This document shows, one piece after another, positions 23,483 through 29,413 of a stretch of DNA of 29,413 nt. How positions within the stretch are numbered: the stretch's first letter is position 1; each line of letters begins with the position of its first letter. The translations under genes were made by a program, and so were the position numbers. Where the stretch lies: NCBI GenBank assembly GCA_051004815.1, contig JBPCJY010000102.1, positions 1-29,413 on the forward strand, in the 5' to 3' direction. This DNA is from JBBQXY01 sp051004815 (lineage in GTDB: Bacteria; Chloroflexota; Ktedonobacteria; Ktedonobacterales; Ktedonobacteraceae). The notes under the pieces were generated by a model. That model ran no database searches and was not told where the DNA came from. It saw nothing but the letters and a program-made list of their open reading frames with translations.

Positions 23483-23866
23483 CTACACAGCAGCTCGAGT
23501 GGGGGACTGTTGCATCTGTGTGAGTGCCCACGCGGAGATGATAATGACCAGGGCACCAATGATCCAGGCCGACCAGGCTATGCCAGCCATATAGGCAAAG
23601 CCGAGAATCCACGGTGAGATGAAGACCCAGATACCAAGGATGAGGTTGATTACTTTAGGGACAATGCTGCCAGGGGTAGCCAAAGCCCAGAGAGAAACCA
23701 ACACGATAACCACGCCTAGAATCCAGGCATCCCACGAACTGTTCATGTGGCTCCAACTGATGGTAAACCAGGGGGCAATGAAGAGAATGACGCCAAGCAC
23801 TACGTTGCACCAATCTTGCCAACGCGTCCATGGTGCCGCCATATACGTTCTACCAGTATTCATCAT
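23483..23866 (-). CDS. SPW-repeat membrane protein
   Basis: This 127-residue integral membrane protein consists of two SPW-type repeats. The first is WQDWCNVVLGVILFIAPWF...AWILGVVIVLVSLWAL (about 16-70). The second is VPKVINLILGIWVFISPWILG...AWIIGALVIIISAWAL (about 70-115). Each gives two membrane helices, four in total. The second repeat carries the SPW motif and the first has APW at that position. The function is unknown. The start at 23866 is chosen because AAGGAG (23874-23879) lies 7 bases upstream; a frame extension to 23911 overlaps a leader hairpin. A long structured leader precedes it. Confidence 0.9.
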   Translation of the reverse strand: MMNTGRTYMAAPWTRWQDWCNVVLGVILFIAPWFTISWSHMNSSWDAWILGVVIVLVSLWALATPGSIVPKVINLILGIWVFISPWILGFAYMAGIAWSAWIIGALVIIISAWALTQMQQSPTRAAV

Positions 23867-23999
23867 AACGTAACTCCTTATCCGGGCAACCTGCTCCTTT
23901 GCAGTTGCCATGCCGTAGAGAACTGCGGGTGGGGGCCACAGTTTCTTCTGCCCGTCCTCACCTGTCTGTTTTTACTTCATCGTAACAGATGTCTCTAGT

Positions 24000-24028
24000 G
24001 TAATATTTCTCGGTTAACGTTTGGTAAA
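24000..24028 (-). promoter_or_regulatory. Candidate SPW gene promoter
   Basis: On the minus strand TTTACC (24023-24028), a 17-base spacer and TATTAC (24000-24005) match four of six bases each. The leader to the SPW start would be about 125 bases. Confidence 0.45.
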
Positions 24029-24139
24029 AGCGACATTAAAGACAGATAAGATTGGCATTAGAAAGAAATGTGATACATCGCCCGCTCGGTGAGAGAAGGT
24101 TGGTAGCACTAGTCTGACCACTTTCGATTGAAGGAACTA

Positions 24140-24230
24140 GAGCAGGGATGCAAGGGGCGGCCGCCCCTTGACTGGGGTCTGGGGCTGTGCCCCAGTTCTC
24201 CCTCCCTTTTCCCCCACCGTAGGCGGTGTT
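24140..24230. repeat. GC-rich multi-hairpin intergenic element
   Basis: This holds a perfect 20-base palindrome CAAGGGGCGGCCGCCCCTTG (24151-24170), then CTGGGGC-TGT-GCCCCAG (24179-24195) and CACCG-TAGG-CGGTG (24215-24228). Three adjacent hairpins with C/G runs, unlike the AT-rich flanks, suggest a mobile or interspersed repeat. Copy number cannot be judged from one window. Confidence 0.55.
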
Positions 24231-24329
24231 TCAAATGAAAGGAAACAGAGCAGCACAGTATAATATCAGTGAAATAGGCATAGTTTCTTCGCAATATTCT
24301 TTCTCATGTCCTAAAAATGTATACTTTTC

Positions 24330-24357
24330 TTGACACTTGTTCGTCACACCATATAAT
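24330..24357 (+). promoter_or_regulatory. Consensus promoter of the rel pair
   Basis: TTGACA (24330-24335), a 16-base spacer and TATAAT (24352-24357) are both perfect hexamers. Transcription near 24364 leaves a leader of about 140 bases. The leader contains an 11-base direct repeat ATGTGTAAGCT at 24382-24392 and 24406-24416. Confidence 0.8.
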
Positions 24358-24504
24358 AGGAAAAAGAACATTCCTATACATATGTGTAAGCTCATGTTGT
24401 TGAGGATGTGTAAGCTGTGGCGGCATGGAACAAAAATGCTACTGCTATTTGTTTTCTTCTATAGAGGTAACAATAATCCGTAGGCAAATAATTCGAGGTA
24501 TCCC

Positions 24505-26883
24505 ATGATGGCAATCGATCCTGAAGAGTCTATAGCTCCAATAGCACCCACCCCTGTGATGGTATCGGTGCAGGGCAGCACATTACAAGATCTCCTGGCG
24601 GAGACCTGTCAATATCTCACTCCATTAGATATGGAGAGGATTGAACGTGCCTACGATTTGGCAAAATTGGCGCACCAGGGCGTATTGCGCCGCTCAGGTG
24701 AAGCCTACATTCAACACCCACTGGAGGTTGCTCTGCTCCTGGCCGATATGCGTATCGACGCCGATGGCATTGTCTCCGCCTTGCTTCATGATGTTGTAGA
24801 GGATACCTCTTACTCTTTAGAAGATTTGCGTGCTCAGTTTGGGAACGCCGTGACCAACATTGTGGACGGCGTGACAAAGTTTGACGCTCTCATACCAGAG
24901 GTGGGACCCGGTTCCCACGAGGATATGCTTCTGCTCAACGATGAGCAACGCCGCCAGCAGACGCGTGAATTGAAGCGGCGGCAGCGTTCCGAGACGGTGC
25001 GTAAAATGTTGCTGGCGATGGCGGAAGACCCGCGTGTGGTCGTCCTAAAGTTGGCCGACCGTTTACATAACATGCGCACGTTAAGCGTCATGAACCCTGC
25101 ACAGCAGCAGAACAAGGCTCGTGAAACCAGTGAAATCTACGCGCCTCTCGCACGACGTCTGGGCATGGCCCTGGTGCAGGCCGAATTGGAAGACCTGGCT
25201 TTCTCCTATCTGGAGCCGGATAAATATGCACGCTTAGCTCGTGAGGTGGAAGAGGAACGACGCAAGCAGCAGGCCTACAGCGATGAAGTCTGTCGTATCT
25301 TGCAAGAAGAGATGGATCGAGCCGGTATTCATGCCGAGATTCACGCCTGGCAGAAACACCTGGCGAGCATCAATCGCAAGTTGCAGCAAAGCGGCGGCGA
25401 TGTCAGCCAGATTCATGACCTCGTCTCCTTTCGCATCCTGGTCAATTCTGATCACGACTGCTACCTGGCCCTGGGGCATATTCACGCCCTGTGGCGACCC
25501 AAGGACGGGCGCATTAAAGACTTTATCGCCACGCCCAAACTCAATGGCTACCAGTCGCTGCATACAACAGTCTTCTGCCTGGATGATCGTCTCGCCGAAA
25601 TCCAAATTCGCACGCATGAGATGCAGCGCACAGCGGATTATGGCATTGCCAGCTACTGGTACTTGAAAGAGCGCGGTGGTTCGCGGCTCTCCTATCGCGA
25701 GATGATCGCCTGGATTGAGCAACTGCGCGAGTGGCAGCGTGAGTTACCGCAGAGCGCGGACGAATTTGTCGAAGCCGTCAAGGACGATATCTTCCAGGAG
25801 CAGATTTTCGTTTTTACTCCCAAGGGTGAGGTCAAAGACCTACCGCGTGGCTCGACCCCCCTGGACATGGCCTATCGCATCCATACCGATATTGGCGATC
25901 ACTGTGCGGGTGCGCGTATCATCACGAATATGATTGATACCGGTCGCCTGGTGACGCGGCTGGTGCCACTAGATTACGAGTTACAGGGCGGAGAAATTGT
26001 GGATATCGTGGTGAATCGCGCCACGCATCCCACCCGTGATTGGCTCTCGTTCGCACGCACGGCTGCCGCCCGTACCAAGATTCGCCGCTACTTGAAGACC
26101 TACGAGCGCGAGATTGATCTGCAACTGGGTCGCGAACGTCTGGATTTGGCCCTGAAAACAGTCGGTACGCCAGGTATTGGGGTGGTACGCGACAATGATT
26201 TTGTCTCGTTTACCACGCTCAAAAAATATCCCACACAAGACGATATCTATGTGGCCCTGGGACGCGAAGATTTGCCCATCGGGACGCTGATGGAGCAACT
26301 GGTACCAGTGTTGGAGCGTCGCGGTGAGATCACAACAACACGACAAGAAGAGGGAGAGCAGCGCAACGCTGAACTACCCACTGGCTCTGCACCCGCTGCA
26401 TTAGAGAGCAAGAGCAGCACCAATCGCGCCTCCACCGTGGTCAAACTGGCGCATTGTTGTTGCCCTATTCCTGGCGATGCTATCGTCGGTTTCTTTAATC
26501 CAGGCAAAGGTATGTTTGTCCACCGCAGCGATTGTCGCACACTGCGCCGCTATGGTGAGCAGGCCCGTGACCGCTTTGTCGAGGTGAACTGGTTACAGAT
26601 CGAACCCCAGCTCTATCTGGCTCCGATAACTATCGTGGCCCGCGATCGTGCTGGGCTATTGCGCGACGTGGCGGCTGTCGTTGCCGACTCTGGTATCAAC
26701 ATGACGGCGGTGACATCCAGTACTACTGCTTCATTGCAAAAAGCCGTGATTACTGCTACTCTGGAAATAGCTGCTGTGGAGCAGATAGATCGCATCTTTA
26801 AACGATTGCGCCAGGTCAAAAATGTCGTCAGCGTCAATCGAACACTGACGCGGAATGTAGCGACCGGTCGTCGCCTTGAATAA
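24505..26883 (+). CDS. rel: Bifunctional (p)ppGpp synthetase/hydrolase
   Basis: This 792-residue long RSH protein makes and degrades (p)ppGpp, the stringent-response alarmone. The HD hydrolase (about 45-200) is intact: His57, His71, the His95-Asp96 pair (LLHDVVEDT), Asp185 and Asn189 (LADRLHNMRT). The synthetase (about 240-375) has RIKDF (336-340), PKxNGYQSLHTT and EIQIRT (365-370). TGS (about 433-495), a CCCPIPGD zinc-finger region (651-653) and a C-terminal ACT domain follow. An extra low-complexity stretch (about 613-643) precedes the zinc region. GAGGT just upstream supports the start. A paralogue starts 19 bases after its stop, so the two are almost certainly co-transcribed. Confidence 0.97.
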   Translation: MMAIDPEESIAPIAPTPVMVSVQGSTLQDLLAETCQYLTPLDMERIERAYDLAKLAHQGVLRRSGEAYIQHPLEVALLLADMRIDADGIVSALLHDVVEDTSYSLEDLRAQFGNAVTNIVDGVTKFDALIPEVGPGSHEDMLLLNDEQRRQQTRELKRRQRSETVRKMLLAMAEDPRVVVLKLADRLHNMRTLSVMNPAQQQNKARETSEIYAPLARRLGMALVQAELEDLAFSYLEPDKYARLAREVEEERRKQQAYSDEVCRILQEEMDRAGIHAEIHAWQKHLASINRKLQQSGGDVSQIHDLVSFRILVNSDHDCYLALGHIHALWRPKDGRIKDFIATPKLNGYQSLHTTVFCLDDRLAEIQIRTHEMQRTADYGIASYWYLKERGGSRLSYREMIAWIEQLREWQRELPQSADEFVEAVKDDIFQEQIFVFTPKGEVKDLPRGSTPLDMAYRIHTDIGDHCAGARIITNMIDTGRLVTRLVPLDYELQGGEIVDIVVNRATHPTRDWLSFARTAAARTKIRRYLKTYEREIDLQLGRERLDLALKTVGTPGIGVVRDNDFVSFTTLKKYPTQDDIYVALGREDLPIGTLMEQLVPVLERRGEITTTRQEEGEQRNAELPTGSAPAALESKSSTNRASTVVKLAHCCCPIPGDAIVGFFNPGKGMFVHRSDCRTLRRYGEQARDRFVEVNWLQIEPQLYLAPITIVARDRAGLLRDVAAVVADSGINMTAVTSSTTASLQKAVITATLEIAAVEQIDRIFKRLRQVKNVVSVNRTLTRNVATGRRLE

Positions 26884-26902
26884 ATAGATAAAGAACATCA
26901 CT

Positions 26903-29377
26903 ATGATACCAATGCCTATAGAAAACCAACCTATCATACATGATCCTTTGGCTAGTGCAGCCGAGCAACTCATGGCTACTGTCAGACTATATATGGGCGA
27001 GACGGAGGTCGATGCGGTCAGGCAGGCAATTCGCCTGGCACAAGAGACGTGTGGTGGCATTCACGAGCACCGTGAAGCCTCGCTCCAATCGTTGCAGCAA
27101 ATTTCGCCCCTGGAACATGCGCTGGCTGTCGGCTCTATCCTGGCTCAAATGCGCATCGACGCCGTGGGCGTAGCAGCTGGCATGGTTTTTGAAGCTGTTG
27201 ACGCGGAACTTCTCCCCTTGGATCGTGTCGAGAGCCTGTTAGGTATCCCCGTCGGACGCGTCGTGGGTAGTATGCTGCGCCTGAATATCTTGGAACGCAA
27301 GAAACAAGTCGGTGCGCAATATAGCTTGCCCAATACTGGCGGCGAAGGTGAGAATGGCCGCGACCAAAAGAAGCGGCGTATTCGTGAGGCTTTACGGCGC
27401 CAGCAAGCCGAGACTGTGCGCAAGATGTTTATTGGTATGGCGGAAGACCCCCGCGTCGTCTTGCTCAAACTGGCCTATCGCTTGCACGCTATGCGCCTGG
27501 TTACGCGCCACAAGGATCAAGCGGTATTACCGTCCCTGGCGCAACAAGAACGCTTAGCGATGGCACTGGAGACACGCGAAATCTACGCGCCTCTGGCGGG
27601 TCGCCTCGGTATGTCGCGTGTCGAGTGCGAACTGGAAGACCTGGCTTTTGAAATCCTGGAGCCTGACAAATATGCCTGGGTGCTGTCGCATGTCGAGATG
27701 GAGAGCAAGCAGTGGAGTTCCTATGTCGATCTCGTCTGTAATAAGCTGCGCGAAGAGATGGCCTCGATTGGTCTGAAGGCGGAAATATCGGGCCGCGTCA
27801 AACACCTGTATAGCTTTTATAAGAAGCTCCAGCGCAGTGCTGGCGAGCTTGAGCAGATGGAAGACCTGCAAGAGGTACTGGATTTCGGCCAGATTCATGA
27901 CCTGGTCGCCTTCCGTATCCTGGTGGAGACGACGCCCGACTGCTATATCGCCTTGGGCCATGTGCATAGTCTGTGGAAGCCAAAAGAGGGGCGCATCAAA
28001 GATTTTATCGCCAATCCCAAATCCAATGGCTATAGGGCGCTGCACACGACCATTTTCTGTATGGATGACCAACTGGTGGAGGTGCAGATCCGTACTTTCG
28101 CGATGCACGAGATGGCGGAATATGGTGTCGCCATGCACTGGCACTACAAGGATGTCGGTGATCGTGCCTCAGCCTCGGCCAAAGAACTGCTCTCCTGGTT
28201 GCGCCAACTGGCGGATTGGCAGCGCGATCTGCGCTCATCGAACACTAGCGACACAGAATTTGTGGACGCGGTGAAAGATGATCTCTTTGAAGAGCAGATT
28301 TTCGTCTTCACACCCAGAGGCGAGGTCAAAGATTTGCCCGTCGGTTCGACCCCGCTCGATTTTGCGTATCGCATCCACTCAAAGGTCGGCGATAGGTGCG
28401 CTGGTGCTCGTATCATTACCGAGAGCACCAACGGAGCGGGCGAGAGTGATCGCCTGGTGACACGCATGGTGCCACTGGATTATGAACTCAAAAGCGGCGA
28501 GATTGTCGATATCGTGACGAATCGTACCGCCCATCCGACCCGCGACTGGCTCTTGTTCGCTCGCACTGCCGCCGCACGCAGCAAAATTCGCCGCTATCTC
28601 AAAACGCATGAGCGTGCTATCAATATCCAGATTGGACGTGAACGTCTGGATCGCGAACTGAAAGTGCGCGGTGCGGCGCGTGGCATAGAAATACTCAACG
28701 AAGACTTGCAAGATTGGCTCTCCAACGAGTACAATGGCAAGTCGTTTGAAGACATACTGGCCGCCATTGGCAGCGACGAAATACGACAACACGCTGTCGC
28801 CGTGAAGCTGATTGAACGCTGGCAACAACTGCGCGAGCTGCGCGAAGGCAAGGAGACAAAAGAGGAAGAGGAGCCATTGCCCATCACGATGGCCCCCAAA
28901 CAGGGTTCCTCAGCGCGATTACAGGTGGCTGGAGTCAGTGGACTATTGACCAGTCTTGCCAATTGTTGCTGCCCCTTGCCCGGCGATGACATCGTCGGCT
29001 TCATCAGCCGCGGCAAAGGCGCAATAGTCCATCGGGCCGATTGCAAGAATATCGGTCGTTATCGTGAACGTGAGCGGGAACGCCTGGTCTCTGTCAGTTG
29101 GATCACTATGGCACAACAACGTTATCAGGCCCCTGTCCTCATCACGGCTCGTGACCGTGCGGGCCTCATTCGCGATATCGCGGCGGCTGTCACCGAGATC
29201 GGCGTCAACATGACCTCCGTCAGTTCCACCGTGAGCAACGGGAAAGAGCTCGCGCTCATCAGTGCCACCCTGGAAATTGATGGCCTCGACCAACTACAAC
29301 GCCTCTTCACGCGACTCGAAAAGGTAAAAGACGTGCGCTTCGTCGAACGCGACCTGGGAAAACGTAAAAAAAAGTAG
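26903..29377 (+). CDS. RelA-like (p)ppGpp synthetase with degenerate hydrolase domain
   Basis: This 824-residue protein is collinear with the preceding Rel. The synthetase signatures are intact: RIKDF at 364-368, PKSNGYRALHTT, EVQIRT at 393-398. So are TGS, CCCPLPGD and ACT domains. In the hydrolase domain, the HDVVED motif has become FEAVDA (Phe96, Glu97) and LADRLHNM has become LAYRLHAM (Tyr192, Ala196). The first metal His is replaced (region TCGG), while His72 is kept. It should therefore make but not break (p)ppGpp, as RelA does in gammaproteobacteria. A charged insertion follows TGS (about 640-660). The gap to rel is 19 bases with no terminator; there is only a weak AAAGAAC site near 26890-26896. 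Confidence 0.95.
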   Translation: MIPMPIENQPIIHDPLASAAEQLMATVRLYMGETEVDAVRQAIRLAQETCGGIHEHREASLQSLQQISPLEHALAVGSILAQMRIDAVGVAAGMVFEAVDAELLPLDRVESLLGIPVGRVVGSMLRLNILERKKQVGAQYSLPNTGGEGENGRDQKKRRIREALRRQQAETVRKMFIGMAEDPRVVLLKLAYRLHAMRLVTRHKDQAVLPSLAQQERLAMALETREIYAPLAGRLGMSRVECELEDLAFEILEPDKYAWVLSHVEMESKQWSSYVDLVCNKLREEMASIGLKAEISGRVKHLYSFYKKLQRSAGELEQMEDLQEVLDFGQIHDLVAFRILVETTPDCYIALGHVHSLWKPKEGRIKDFIANPKSNGYRALHTTIFCMDDQLVEVQIRTFAMHEMAEYGVAMHWHYKDVGDRASASAKELLSWLRQLADWQRDLRSSNTSDTEFVDAVKDDLFEEQIFVFTPRGEVKDLPVGSTPLDFAYRIHSKVGDRCAGARIITESTNGAGESDRLVTRMVPLDYELKSGEIVDIVTNRTAHPTRDWLLFARTAAARSKIRRYLKTHERAINIQIGRERLDRELKVRGAARGIEILNEDLQDWLSNEYNGKSFEDILAAIGSDEIRQHAVAVKLIERWQQLRELREGKETKEEEEPLPITMAPKQGSSARLQVAGVSGLLTSLANCCCPLPGDDIVGFISRGKGAIVHRADCKNIGRYRERERERLVSVSWITMAQQRYQAPVLITARDRAGLIRDIAAAVTEIGVNMTSVSSTVSNGKELALISATLEIDGLDQLQRLFTRLEKVKDVRFVERDLGKRKKK

Positions 29378-29413
29378 AGGGTATAAGCAAGCGGGCTGGG
29401 CAAACCATACGGT

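Larger units (their letters stand above)
23867..24504. other. Long intergenic region between the SPW gene and rel
   Basis: From left to right this holds the SPW leader with pairing GGCAAC...GTTGCC (minus strand, about 23886-23911), the SPW promoter, a GC-rich hairpin element (24140-24230) and the rel promoter with its leader. No gene is seen in any frame. Confidence 0.6.

Noticed and set aside
24151..24170. Phage or plasmid attachment site
   Set aside because: A perfect palindrome alone, without integrase, tRNA or duplicated flank, does not support an attachment site.

Overview
The window looks like chromosome of a Chloroflexota bacterium, most likely class Ktedonobacteria. This is inferred from gene content and was not searched. 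The supporting signs are an oversized SecA, SPW-repeat and Uma2 proteins, a TPR-CHAT protease beside a subtilase, a sigma factor with a soluble double zinc-finger anti-sigma, threonine T-boxes, and GC-rich interspersed intergenic elements. Nineteen protein genes are supported. No tRNA, rRNA, CRISPR array, transposase or phage gene was seen.

Layout. 1-695 is non-coding and holds degenerate tandem repeats. 696-4187 is secA with an extra ~190-residue helical block near its N terminus. 4568-7907 carries the two enzymes of the glyoxylate bypass, isocitrate lyase and malate synthase, as separate transcription units; a LacI/CcpA-type operator-like site precedes the first. 8109-8629 is a DUF433/DUF5615 toxin-antitoxin-like pair whose toxin has lost its middle. 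8737-12565 (minus strand) holds two threonyl-tRNA synthetase genes, each behind its own ACC-specifier T-box; the downstream copy lacks the editing domain. 12779-13501 is a universal stress protein.

13799-20867 is the most unusual block. A small sigma-70-family factor and a soluble anti-sigma-like protein with two zinc fingers (plus strand) run towards a TPR-CHAT caspase-like protease and an intracellular subtilase (minus strand). A bidirectional hairpin lies between the two pairs. The arrangement suggests protease-controlled release of a sigma factor, which is inference.

20929-23866 holds short cell-envelope and accessory genes: a 56-residue Cys-containing ORF, a GlsB/YeaQ-type membrane protein, a secreted LysM/transglycosylase protein, a Uma2 nuclease-like protein and an SPW-repeat membrane protein. 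Long perfect-stem hairpins separate them. 24505-29377 is a tandem pair of long RelA/SpoT proteins behind a consensus promoter. The first keeps the hydrolase and synthetase signatures; the second keeps the synthetase but has lost the hydrolase active site. With the T-boxes, the stress protein and the glyoxylate genes, much of the window concerns amino-acid, carbon and stress responses.
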